Source: Alphaproteobacteria bacterium (lineage in GTDB: Bacteria > Pseudomonadota > Alphaproteobacteria > Sphingomonadales > Sphingomonadaceae). Taken from it: DNA of 64,000 nt. The translations under genes were made by a program, and so were the position numbers. Positions 7,560-17,510 of the stretch are shown piece by piece (within the stretch, counting starts at the first letter, position 1; each line of letters opens with the position of its first letter). The notes under the pieces are model-generated. The model did no database searches, was not told the DNA's origin, and saw only the letters and a program-made list of their open reading frames with translations. The stretch covers positions 62,001 through 126,000 of the forward strand of contig JAFANP010000028.1 of the NCBI GenBank assembly GCA_019232625.1, in the 5' to 3' direction.

Positions 7560-9229
7560 GCTTTCAGTTCCTGGTTGAGATGGCGTGGAAATCGGCGCTG
7601 ATCAGCGGCGCCGCCCTGGTCCTGGCGGGCCTGCTTAGGACCCGCAGCGCCGGGGAGCGCTCGGCCCTGCTCGGCACGGCGGTGGCGCTGATCGTGGCGC
7701 TGCCGGTCATCACCCTGCTGCTGCCCGCGCTCACGGTCGTCACCGGGACGGTGCGGGAGACGGCGCCGGCGACGCCGTCCGCCGGCGAGCTTGCGGCCCT
7801 CGCCGCCGCCGCGCCGGCGACTCGGCCGGGCGGGCTGGACGATCCGACGCCGCTGCTCGAATGGCTGTGGGCGGGGGGCGCGCTGATGGTGCTGGCGCGG
7901 CTGGGCGCCGGCCTGTGGACGCTGCGCCGCTGGACCCGCACCGGCAGCGAGGTCGCCTCGCCCGAATGGTCGGCGGCGCTGGAGCGGGCGAGCGCGCGGT
8001 GCGGGAACCGCCGCGCCATACGCCTGCTCGTTTCCGACGTGGCCTCGCCCTTGAGCTGGGGGGCGCTGCGGCCGGTCATCCTCCTCGACCGCGACACGGC
8101 GCGCGACGAGGGCGAGGCCGATGCGGTGCTGACCCACGAGGTGGCGCATGTCGCCCGCGGCGACTGGCTGGTGCTGATCCTCGCCCGAGTCGCGGTCGCC
8201 TTGTTCTGGTTCAACCCTCTGATGTGGCTGATCGAGCGGCGGATCGTCGGGGAGGCTGAGGAAGCGGCCGACGCCCGGGCGCTCGAGCATGTCGAGCCCT
8301 CCCGCTACGCCCAGACCCTGCTCAGCTGCGCGCAGCAGCAGGCGGCGGCGCGGCTGCCGGCGAGCGGCATGGCGGATGCGCGGCTCAGCCGGCGGGTGCG
8401 GGCGATCCTCGAGCGCCGGCTCCGCGCCGGCGCGCCCGAGCCGCGCTGGATCCGGGCGGCGGTGATGCTGGCCGCGCTCGTCGCCGCGCCGATCGCCGCG
8501 CTGAAGCCGGTCGTCGCGGTGGTGCGCAGCGAGGCGCCGCCGGCGCCGTCCGTCCCGGCCGCCGCTCCGCTGCCGCCGGCGCCGGCGCGCCCCCCCGCGG
8601 CGCCCCGTGCGCCGTCCGCGCCCGAGGCGATGGCGGTGCTCGCCGCCCGCGGCACGCCGCCGACGCCGCCGGGCGCCGCGCCCGCGCCGCCCGCTTTGCC
8701 GGCCGCTCCGGCGATACCCTATGGCGTCATGGCGCCGCCCGCGCCCCCGGCGCCCCCCGCACCGCCGGCGCGAATCCGCCCGCTGATCGACGGCGACGAG
8801 ATAGCGCGCGACGTCCAGGAAGCGATCGCCGAGGCGATGCGCGACAAGGACGAGGCGCTGCGCGAGGCGGCGAACGCCCGCGACGAGGCGATCCGTGAAG
8901 CCACCAGCGAGGCCATGCGCGAGAGCGGGCGGGTCGCGGCCGAGGCCGCCGCGGCGGCGCGCCGCGGCATGGCGGCGGGCGCGCGCGGGATGGCCGAGGG
9001 CGCCCGCGGGATGGAGGAAGGCGCCGACCATATGGACCGCGAGGCCGACAGGCTTCGCTCGCGCGACTATCGCGAGGAGCAGATCGCCCGCTCCGCCCGG
9101 GAAGGGAAGACGGTGACCCACCAGCAGCTGCTCGACATGATCCCGCGGCTCCACGAGGGCGCGCAGAGCATGCGCAAGGGCGCGGCGGAGATGCGCCGAA
9201 GCGCCGACCGGATGCGTCGGCAGGGCTAG
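7556..9229 (+). CDS. M56-family membrane metallopeptidase (BlaR1-like sensor protease)
   Basis: Encodes 557 residues. N-terminal membrane helices (about 10-65), further helices around 100-120, 205-225 and 300-320, and the zinc site HEVAH (H194, H198) in a cytoplasmic loop. The C-terminal half is unusual: a Pro/Ala-rich linker (about 330-410) and then a long charged, Arg/Glu/Ala-rich helical region to the end. There is no penicillin-binding sensor domain as in staphylococcal BlaR1. It presumably cleaves or inactivates the BlaI-type repressor encoded by the overlapping gene; the signal is unknown. Confidence 0.85.
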   Translation: MSFQFLVEMAWKSALISGAALVLAGLLRTRSAGERSALLGTAVALIVALPVITLLLPALTVVTGTVRETAPATPSAGELAALAAAAPATRPGGLDDPTPLLEWLWAGGALMVLARLGAGLWTLRRWTRTGSEVASPEWSAALERASARCGNRRAIRLLVSDVASPLSWGALRPVILLDRDTARDEGEADAVLTHEVAHVARGDWLVLILARVAVALFWFNPLMWLIERRIVGEAEEAADARALEHVEPSRYAQTLLSCAQQQAAARLPASGMADARLSRRVRAILERRLRAGAPEPRWIRAAVMLAALVAAPIAALKPVVAVVRSEAPPAPSVPAAAPLPPAPARPPAAPRAPSAPEAMAVLAARGTPPTPPGAAPAPPALPAAPAIPYGVMAPPAPPAPPAPPARIRPLIDGDEIARDVQEAIAEAMRDKDEALREAANARDEAIREATSEAMRESGRVAAEAAAAARRGMAAGARGMAEGARGMEEGADHMDREADRLRSRDYREEQIARSAREGKTVTHQQLLDMIPRLHEGAQSMRKGAAEMRRSADRMRRQG

Positions 9230-9326
9230 GGCCCGAAAGCGAGCAGTCCCGTCGCTTCCGGGCGGAAGGGACTCTCGCTGAATGCCGCCGCCGCCGCTAA
9301 GCTCCCTTTCAACAAGGAGGGAGCTT

Positions 9327-11021
9327 ATGCGTTTGAAGCTTTGGATCGGCCTCGCGGCGGCGTTGCTCGCCGGCTGCGCGACACCCGGCCGCGAGGCGCG
9401 GTACGACGTGGTGCTGCGCGGTGGCACGATCTACGACGGCAGCGGCGGCGCGCCGTTCACCGGCGACGTCGGAATCAAGGCGGATCGCATCGCCTATGTC
9501 GGCCCCCGCCTCGCCGGCCGGGGCGCGCGGGAGGTGGATGCGCGCGGCCTCGCCGTGGCGCCAGGCTTCGTCAACATGCTGAGCTGGGCCAACGAGGCGC
9601 TGATCGCCGACCCGAAAAGCCAGGGCGATATCCGGCAGGGCGTGACGCTGGAGGTGATGGGCGAGGGCGAGTCGATGGGCCCCTGGTCGGACGAGATGAA
9701 GCGGCTCGAGGCGCAGCGCCAGGGCGACATACGCTATCCGATCGAGTGGACGACGCTGGGCGAATATCTGGACCATCTGCAGCGCAAGGGCGTCTCGACC
9801 AACGTCGCGAGCTTCGTCGGCGCGACGACGGTGCGGGTGCACGAGCTCGGCGAGCGCGACGTCGATCCGACGCCGGCCCAGCTCGACCGGATGCGGCCGC
9901 TGGTGCGGGAGGCGATGAACGAGGGGGCGATGGGGGTCGGCTCCTCGCTCATCTATGCGCCCGCTTATTTCGCCGAGACGCCGGAGCTGACCGCGCTGGC
10001 GCGGGAGGCCGCCTCGTGCGGCGGGATGTATATCAGCCACATACGCGACGAGGGCCCCAAGCTGCTCGACGCGATCGACGAGCTCGTGACCATCTCCGCC
10101 GGGTCCGGCGCGCCGGCCGAGATCTACCATTTCAAGCAGTCCGGCAAATCGAACTGGGGAAAGCTGGAAGACGCGGTGGCGCGGGTCGAGGCGGCGCGCG
10201 CGCGCGGCCTCAGGATCACGGCCGACATGTACACCTATGCGGTGAGCTCGACCGGGCTCGACGCCGCCATGCCGCTTTGGATCCAGGAGGGCGGCATCGA
10301 GGCCTGGGTCGCGCGGCTGAAGGACCCGGCCCTGCGGCGCAAGGCTCTGGCCGAGATGCGCGAGGGGCGGGTGTCGGAGAATGGCGACCTCGTCGTCCGC
10401 GAGCCCTCCAAGGTCCTTCTGCTCGGCTTCAAGAACCCCGCCCTGAAGCCGCTCACCGGCAAGACGCTGGAGGAAGCCGCCCGCGAGCGGGGCAAGAGCC
10501 CGGAGGAAACGGCCGCCGACCTCATCGTCGAGGACAATAGCCGAATCCAGGTCGCCTATTTCTCCATGAGCGAGGACAATGTGCGGCGGGAGGTGGCGCT
10601 GCCGTGGATGAGCTTCGGCTCCGACGCCTCGAGCCAGGCGCCGGAGGGCGTCTTCCTGAAGTCCAGCACCCATCCGCGCGCCTACGGCAATTTCGCGCGG
10701 GTGCTGGGCCGCTTCGCGCGGGATGAAAGGGCGCTGACGCTGCAGGAGGCGGTGCGGCGGCTGGCGGCCCTGCCCGCCTCCAACCTCGGCCTTCGCGACC
10801 GCGGCATGCTGAAGGTGGGCAATTATGCCGACGTCGTCGCCTTCGACCCCGCGACGATCCGCGACAACGCCACCTTCGCGCGGCCGCAAGTCTATGCGAC
10901 CGGCATGCGCCACGTCTTCGTCAACGGAGTCCAGGTGCTGGAGGACGGCGAGCATACCGGCGCGACGCCGGGCCGGTTCGTGAGGGGGCCGGGGTGGAAC
11001 AGGTGCCCGGCCGCCCGCTGA
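9327..11021 (+). CDS. D-aminoacylase-like amidohydrolase lipoprotein
   Basis: Encodes 564 residues. ATG at 9327 after AAGGAGGG; signal peptide with lipobox (LLAGCA). Fold markers of the N-acyl-D-amino-acid deacylase group are clear: VLRGGTIYDGSGG at the start, VAPGF, YISHIRDE, a later SDAS, and a C-terminal YADVVAFDPATI. However, the place where the HxH metal pair is expected after VAPGF reads VNMLSWANEALI, so canonical ligands are missing. It may hydrolyse an acylated D-amino acid or dipeptide in the periplasm, or use a different metal site. It lies 97 bases after the M56 gene. Confidence 0.8.
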   Translation: MRLKLWIGLAAALLAGCATPGREARYDVVLRGGTIYDGSGGAPFTGDVGIKADRIAYVGPRLAGRGAREVDARGLAVAPGFVNMLSWANEALIADPKSQGDIRQGVTLEVMGEGESMGPWSDEMKRLEAQRQGDIRYPIEWTTLGEYLDHLQRKGVSTNVASFVGATTVRVHELGERDVDPTPAQLDRMRPLVREAMNEGAMGVGSSLIYAPAYFAETPELTALAREAASCGGMYISHIRDEGPKLLDAIDELVTISAGSGAPAEIYHFKQSGKSNWGKLEDAVARVEAARARGLRITADMYTYAVSSTGLDAAMPLWIQEGGIEAWVARLKDPALRRKALAEMREGRVSENGDLVVREPSKVLLLGFKNPALKPLTGKTLEEAARERGKSPEETAADLIVEDNSRIQVAYFSMSEDNVRREVALPWMSFGSDASSQAPEGVFLKSSTHPRAYGNFARVLGRFARDERALTLQEAVRRLAALPASNLGLRDRGMLKVGNYADVVAFDPATIRDNATFARPQVYATGMRHVFVNGVQVLEDGEHTGATPGRFVRGPGWNRCPAAR

Positions 11022-11028
11022 TAAGAAT

Positions 11029-11105
11029 GGGGACAGTAACTATTTTCCGAGGACGACGGCCCTGGCCGGTCGCGCAACCAGCGCCGGAAAATAGTTACTG
11101 TCCCC
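11029..11105. repeat. GGGGACA palindromic repeat pair, family I
   Basis: GGGGACAGTAACTATTTTCC at 11029-11048 and its exact reverse complement at 11086-11105 form a 20-bp inverted repeat with 37 bases between. Seven more perfect copies occur in this window. The right arm runs into the symporter gene on the minus strand and provides its last codons and stop. Confidence 0.9.
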
Positions 11106-12375
11106 AGTTACCTTCCTCCAGCAGCCGGTCCGCCTCGCCCGCTTCCCCGGCGTCGAAGCCGGCGCGGCGGGCGACGCTCGCAGTCGTCGCCACGTCCATG
11201 GCGACGTTGCCGGTGGTGCGGACGATGTCGGGGAGGGTCTCGACGGCGACGAGGAGGACGAGCGGCTCGATCGGCACGCCCATGGCGAGGCAGATGGGCG
11301 CGATCGAGCTGATGTAGCTGATCGAGCCGGGGAGGCTGATCGCGCCGAGCGTGGTCGTCGAGGCGACCGCGACGCCCGCGGCGAGCTGCAGCGGGCCGAG
11401 CGGTATGCCGTACCAATTGGCGACGTAGATGGCGACGGCGAGGTTCATCGCCGGCCCGGTGGCGCGGAACAGCGCGACGGCGAGCGGCAGGGTGACGCCC
11501 GAGGCGGCGACCGGCACGCCGAGCCGCTCCGAGCCGCGCAGCATGGCGGGAAGCGAGGCGAGCGAGGACTGGGTGCTGATCGCCACCGCATGCGCGGGCG
11601 CGACCGCCCGGGTGAAGGCGGCGAAGCCGAAGCGGCCGGCGATCATCGCCAGCGGCCAGGCGGCGAACCAGACGACGCAGCCGATGGCGGCGACGACCAG
11701 GATATAATGGAGGAGCGCTCCGAAAGCGGAGGCGCCGGCCTTGGCGCCGACCACATAGGCGAGGGCGAAGACGCCGACCGGGGCGAGCCACAGCACCCAG
11801 TTGACGACGACGAGCATCGCGTCGGCCAAGGCCTGGAAGAGGAGCGTCAGGTGCCGCCGCGGCTCCTCGGGCAGGCGGATTATCGCGAAGGCCAGCACGG
11901 TGGTGAAGAAGATGAGCGGCAGGATCGCGTCGTTGGCGGCCGCCGCGATCGGGTTGGTGGGAATGATCGAGCGCACGAACTGGCCGAAGGTGGGAATCTC
12001 CCCCACCTTGTCCGCGGACGCCGAGAGGGTGGCCTTGAGCGCGTCGGCGGCGCCGGCCGGCATAGGCCACAGATCGAGGAGGAGCGGCGTGAGGAAGGCC
12101 GCCATGATCGCTCCCGCCCAAAGGACGATCATGAACAGGATCACCGCGCGGCCGGCGAGACGGCCGGACCGCGCCGCCTCGGCGGAGGCGGCGATGCCGT
12201 TGACGAGGAGGGAGACGATGAGCGGGATGATCGTCATCCTGAGCGCGTCTAGCCACAGCCCGCCGACCGGTTCCGCGACCGACACGGCGGTCGGCGCCCA
12301 GGCGAGGTGGGCGCTGAGGATGCCGAGCAGGAGCCCGGCGGCGAGAGCGGCGAGGATGCGGGTGGCTTGCGACAT
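11095..12375 (-). CDS. dicarboxylate/amino acid:cation symporter (DAACS family)
   Basis: Encodes 426 residues with about eight membrane helices and the two re-entrant hairpin regions typical of GltP/DctA transporters: a Ser-rich HP1-like motif (AISTQSSLASLPAML), the TM7 region (LPLAVALFRATGPAMNLAVAIYVAN) and the HP2 region (GVAVASTTTLGAISLPGS). Likely imports a C4-dicarboxylate or acidic/neutral amino acid with sodium or protons. ATG at 12375 is followed by a basic start and a hydrophobic helix. The final residues Trp-Gly-Gln and the TAA are encoded by a GGGGACAGTAA repeat copy, so the native C-terminus may have been altered. Confidence 0.88.
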   Translation of the reverse strand: MSQATRILAALAAGLLLGILSAHLAWAPTAVSVAEPVGGLWLDALRMTIIPLIVSLLVNGIAASAEAARSGRLAGRAVILFMIVLWAGAIMAAFLTPLLLDLWPMPAGAADALKATLSASADKVGEIPTFGQFVRSIIPTNPIAAAANDAILPLIFFTTVLAFAIIRLPEEPRRHLTLLFQALADAMLVVVNWVLWLAPVGVFALAYVVGAKAGASAFGALLHYILVVAAIGCVVWFAAWPLAMIAGRFGFAAFTRAVAPAHAVAISTQSSLASLPAMLRGSERLGVPVAASGVTLPLAVALFRATGPAMNLAVAIYVANWYGIPLGPLQLAAGVAVASTTTLGAISLPGSISYISSIAPICLAMGVPIEPLVLLVAVETLPDIVRTTGNVAMDVATTASVARRAGFDAGEAGEADRLLEEGNWGQ

Positions 12376-12511
12376 GGCACGGGTGTAGCGGCCTCTCCGC
12401 CGCGCTGGGAAGAGCGGAATGCGGGCGGCCCGCCCGGCTCCTCCCGCCGGGGGGGAGGACAAGGGGCCCGGTCCGCGCTATCTGCGTGCCGAACAACACG
12501 CAAAGGCTTCC

Positions 12512-13846
12512 ATGACGCGCAGATTCTTCGGCACCGACGGGATCAGGGGCCGGACCAACCAGCATCCGCTGACCGCGGCCATGGCGCAGCGGGTCGGGCA
12601 GGCGGCGGGCGCCCATTTCCTGCGCGGCGACCATCGCCACCGGGTGGTGATCGGCAAGGACACCCGCCTCTCGGGCTACATGATGGAGACGGCGCTCATC
12701 TCCGGCTTCACCAGCGTCGGCATGGACGTGGTGATGGTCGGCCCGGTGCCGACTCCGGCGGTGGCGATGCTGACCCGCTCGATGCGCGCCGACCTCGGCG
12801 TGATGATCTCCGCCAGCCACAACCCCTATGTCGACAACGGCATCAAGCTGTTCGGCCCCGACGGCTACAAGCTCTCCGACAAGGACGAGGCGGCGATCGA
12901 GCGGCGGCTGGAGAAGGAGCCGACGCTGGTCGAGCCGCCGCTGATCGGCCGCGCCCGCAAGATCGAGGACGCCCGCGGCCGCTACATCCATTTCGCCAAG
13001 AGCACCTTTCCCGAGGAGCTGCGGCTCGACGGCCTCAAGATCGTCGTGGATTGCGCCCACGGCGCCGCCTACCAGGTGGCGCCCTCGGCCCTGTGGGAGC
13101 TCGGCGCCGAGGTGGTGGCGATGGGGGTCTCCCCGGACGGCACCAACATCAACGACGGTTGCGGCTCGACCGCGCCGGCCGCGCTGCAGGCGCGGGTGGT
13201 GGAGGAGCAGGCCCATATCGGCATCGCCCTCGACGGCGACGCGGACCGGCTGATCGTGGTCGACGAGCAGGGCCGCATCGTCGACGGCGACCAGCTGATG
13301 GCGGTGATCGCGATCAGCTGGGCGCGCCGCGGCATGTTGGAGGGGGACGGGATCGTCGCCACGGTGATGTCGAACCTGGGGCTGGAGCGCTTCCTCGAGT
13401 CGAACGGGCTCGAGCTCGTGCGCACCCAGGTCGGCGACCGCTACGTGCTCGAGGCGATGCGGGAGCGGGGCTTCAACGTCGGCGGGGAGCAGTCGGGGCA
13501 CATCATCCTCAGCGATTATTCGACGACCGGGGACGGGCTCGTCGCGGCCCTCCAGATCCTGGCCTGCCTGGTGGAGGAGGGGCGGCCGGCGAGCGAACTG
13601 CTCCACCAGTTCGACCCGCTGCCGCAGCTCCTGAAGAACGTCCGCTTCGGCGGCGGCGCCCCGCTCGAGACCGACGGCGTCCGCAAGGCGATCGAAGCGG
13701 GCCAGGCGCGGCTCGAGGGCACGGGCCGGCTCGTCATCCGCAAGTCGGGCACCGAGCCGGTCATCCGGGTGATGGCGGAAGGCGAGGACGAGTCGCTCGT
13801 CGAGGCCGTCGTCGACAGCATCTGCGAGGCCGTGAAGGCGGCGTGA
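12512..13846 (+). CDS. glmM: phosphoglucosamine mutase
   Basis: Encodes 444 residues, the normal family length. Converts glucosamine-6-phosphate to glucosamine-1-phosphate for peptidoglycan and LPS. Visible: start [13 protein letters not shown], active-site ISASHNP with phospho-acceptor S102 (same number as the E. coli enzyme), metal loop DGDADR, sugar-binding GEQSGH and phosphate-binding [12 protein letters not shown]. It heads a tight run with the DUF1272 gene (GTGA overlap) and thiD. Confidence 0.97.
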   Translation: MTRRFFGTDGIRGRTNQHPLTAAMAQRVGQAAGAHFLRGDHRHRVVIGKDTRLSGYMMETALISGFTSVGMDVVMVGPVPTPAVAMLTRSMRADLGVMISASHNPYVDNGIKLFGPDGYKLSDKDEAAIERRLEKEPTLVEPPLIGRARKIEDARGRYIHFAKSTFPEELRLDGLKIVVDCAHGAAYQVAPSALWELGAEVVAMGVSPDGTNINDGCGSTAPAALQARVVEEQAHIGIALDGDADRLIVVDEQGRIVDGDQLMAVIAISWARRGMLEGDGIVATVMSNLGLERFLESNGLELVRTQVGDRYVLEAMRERGFNVGGEQSGHIILSDYSTTGDGLVAALQILACLVEEGRPASELLHQFDPLPQLLKNVRFGGGAPLETDGVRKAIEAGQARLEGTGRLVIRKSGTEPVIRVMAEGEDESLVEAVVDSICEAVKAA

Positions 13847-14073
13847 CGCTGGAGCTGCGCCCGGACTGCGAGCGGTGTGGGCGAGACCTGCCGCCCGAGA
13901 GCCCCGACGCCCGCATCTGCAGCTTCGAATGCACCTTTTGCGCCGCCTGCGCGGAAGGGGCGCTCGACGGCGTCTGCCCCAATTGCGGCGGCAATTTCGA
14001 AAGGCGGCCGATCAGGCCCGCTGAGCTGCTGGAGCGGAGCCCCGCCTCGACGATACGCAAGGGGCCGGCGTGA
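13843..14073 (+). CDS. DUF1272 zinc-ribbon protein
   Basis: Encodes 76 residues from a GTG that overlaps the glmM stop (GTGA). Eight cysteines in paired arrangement ([20 protein letters not shown]) with the family phrase [14 protein letters not shown]. Probably binds two zinc ions; function unknown. The stop again overlaps the GTG of the next gene, so three genes are translationally coupled. Confidence 0.85.
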   Translation: MTLELRPDCERCGRDLPPESPDARICSFECTFCAACAEGALDGVCPNCGGNFERRPIRPAELLERSPASTIRKGPA

Positions 14074-15230
14074 AGCCGCCCCGAGTCCTGGTGATCGCCG
14101 GCTCCGACAGCGGCGGCGGCGCGGGCATCCAGGCCGACATCAAGACCATCGCCGCGCTCGGGGGCTTCGCGACGACCGCCGTCACCGCGCTGACCGCCCA
14201 GAACACGCTCGGCGTCGCCGGAGTGATGGCCGTTCCGGCGCCCTTCGTCCTGGCGCAGGTGGATTCGGTGATCTCCGACCTCGGCGCGGACGCCATCAAG
14301 ATCGGCATGATCGGCTCGGCGGCCACCGCCTCCGCCCTGGCGGAGCGGCTGCCGCGCAACGTCCCCATCGTCTTCGACCCGGTGATGGTGGCGACAAGCG
14401 GCGCCGCCCTGGCCGACGGGGAGACTATCGCCGCCTTCGAGCGGCTGATGGGGCTGGCCGCCGTGGTGACTCCGAACCTGCCGGAGCTCGAGGCGCTGGC
14501 CGGCCGAAGCCTCGGCTCGGCGGCGGCGGCGGAAGGCGCCGCCCGCGACCTCGCGTTGCGCACCAAGGCCGTGGTGCTGGCGAAAGGCGGCCACGGCGAG
14601 GGGGCGGTCGTCACCGACATGCTCGTCTCTCCCCACGGCCTCGTCCGCCGGTGGGAAGGCGCGCGGATCGACACGCCCCACACCCACGGCACCGGCTGCA
14701 CGCTGGCCAGCGCCATCGCCGTGCATTTGGGACGGGGACGCACCCTCGCCGATGCGGTTGAGCGGGCGCGCGGCTTCGTGCGACGGGCGATGCTCGCCGC
14801 CCCCGGCTTCGGCGCCGGCCACGGGCCGATGGGCCACGCCGAGGCGGGCACGGACGAGATGAACCTCGACCAGGTGACGCTGCCCGCGCGCGACTATGAA
14901 GCGTCGGTGGGCTTCTACCGGACGCTCGGGCTGACCCAGATCGTCGATTCGCCGGGCCGCTATGCGCGGTTCGAATGCCCGGGCGGGGCGACGCTCTCGA
15001 TCCACGTCGAGGAAGGCCTGGAAGCCGGCGGCGCGACCATCGGCTTCGAGAGCGCCGACCTCGATGCCTGGGTGGAGCGCCTGCAGGCGGCGGGACTAGC
15101 CTTCGAATCGCTGCCGCGGGATGAAAGGTGGCAGTGGCGGGAGGCGCACCTGCGCGACCCCGCGGGAAACCGGATCATGCTCTTTCGCGCCGGTGAGAAC
15201 CGCCGTTTCCCGCCCTGGCGGATCGGCTGA
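14070..15230 (+). CDS. thiD: HMP/HMP-P kinase ThiD fused to a VOC (glyoxalase-like) domain
   Basis: Encodes 386 residues from GTG at 14070. Residues 1-260 are a ribokinase-type hydroxymethylpyrimidine (phosphate) kinase: GSDSGGGAGIQADIKT (11-26), DPVMVATSG, VTPNLPELEAL, and the catalytic-loop HTHGTGC with C210. Residues about 265-386 are a VOC domain (LPARDYEASVGFYRTLGL, LRDPAGNRIMLF) normally found as a separate protein. ThiD phosphorylates the pyrimidine moiety for thiamine synthesis. The fusion is continuous with no frame break. The VOC half may have an unrelated or substrate-protecting role. Confidence 0.9.
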   Translation: MKPPRVLVIAGSDSGGGAGIQADIKTIAALGGFATTAVTALTAQNTLGVAGVMAVPAPFVLAQVDSVISDLGADAIKIGMIGSAATASALAERLPRNVPIVFDPVMVATSGAALADGETIAAFERLMGLAAVVTPNLPELEALAGRSLGSAAAAEGAARDLALRTKAVVLAKGGHGEGAVVTDMLVSPHGLVRRWEGARIDTPHTHGTGCTLASAIAVHLGRGRTLADAVERARGFVRRAMLAAPGFGAGHGPMGHAEAGTDEMNLDQVTLPARDYEASVGFYRTLGLTQIVDSPGRYARFECPGGATLSIHVEEGLEAGGATIGFESADLDAWVERLQAAGLAFESLPRDERWQWREAHLRDPAGNRIMLFRAGENRRFPPWRIG

Positions 15231-15301
15231 TCCACAGGAAAGTCAAGGACAAGTGGAGCTTTTGCTGGAACGGGGCGCGCTCGCGCCCTAGCCTTGGCGC
15301 C

Positions 15302-15902
15302 ATGGCGCGGCCCTGTTTCAAGCTCGAGAAGGCGCATCCCGAACCGCTGGCGGGCGTGGACGAGGCGGGCTGCGCGCCGCTCGCCGGTCCCGTCGTCGCC
15401 GCCGCCGTCGTCCTGGACCGCAGCCGCTTTCCGCGCGGGATCGACGATTCGAAGGTCGTGCCGGCAAAGGAGCGGGAGGCGATCTGCGCCAGGCTCTACA
15501 AGGTCGCCCGGGTCGGGGTCGGCGTCGCCAGCGTCGAGGAGATAGACCGGCTCAACATCTACTGGGCGCGGATGCTGGCGATGAGCCGCGCCGTCGACGC
15601 GCTCGGCTTCGATCCCGCGATGATCCTCGTCGACGGCAATCGCTGTCCGAAATGGGAGCGGCCGTCGGTGGCGATCGTCTCCGGCGACGCCAAGTGCCGG
15701 TCGATCGCCGCCGCCTCGATCGTGGCGAAGGTGACCCGCGACCGAATCATGGCCGATCATGCGCGAAGCCATCCGGGCTATGGATGGGAGCGCAACAAGG
15801 GCTACGGAACGCCCGAGCATCACGAGGCGCTGGAGCGGCTCGGGCCGACGCCGCTACACCGGCGCAGTTTCGCACCAGTGCGGCACTATATGCTGGACCT
15901 GT

Positions 15903-15904
<2 letters not shown>
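15302..15904 (+). CDS. rnhB: ribonuclease HII
   Basis: Encodes 200 residues. Removes RNA primers and misincorporated ribonucleotides from DNA. Catalytic GVDEAG near residues 18-23 (D20, E21), IDDSK, VDGN, an SIAAASIVAKVTRDR stretch and HPGYGWERNKGYGT are all present. ATG at 15302; the stop codon overlaps the first of five GANTC sites leading to ccrM. Confidence 0.95.
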
Positions 15905-17230
<1,326 letters not shown>

Positions 17231-17510
17231 CTCGGTTGCGCTTTGCCACTCGACACGCTGGCGAAACGGAGGCAAAAAGATCGTGGCGACCGTCCCGGAA
17301 CGGCCTAACGCCCGCGAGCCTTTGACCACGGGAGGCGCGTGGGAGCCCCTTTGGGCCGCCACCGGGTCAGGACCAAGTCATGCCCCACATGACGGTCCCG
17401 GCCTTCGGAGAACTCAGTTACCCTGCTGACCTTCGATCAAGAGGCGGTCGCCACCCTCCAGTCCACCGGTTTCCCGGGGCCCGCTCGCCCTCATTCCGCT
17501 AGGCGAACCC
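17231..17510 (+). promoter_or_regulatory. folP leader with a strong candidate RNA hairpin
   Basis: These 280 bases lie between ccrM and folP and are not coding as far as I can see. A two-part hairpin stands at 17370-17398: outer stem GGACC/GGTCC, a two-base AA bulge, inner stem GTCATG/CATGAC and loop CCCCA. It sits about 110 bases before folP. It could be part of a structured leader such as a folate-responsive element, but I cannot assign it to a known RNA class. Confidence 0.4.

Noticed and set aside
17360-17400. Signal recognition particle RNA, because of a GGGTCAGGACC stretch
   Set aside because: The conserved GGTCAGGTCCGGAAGGAAGCAGC core is absent after the first bases; the hairpin is different.
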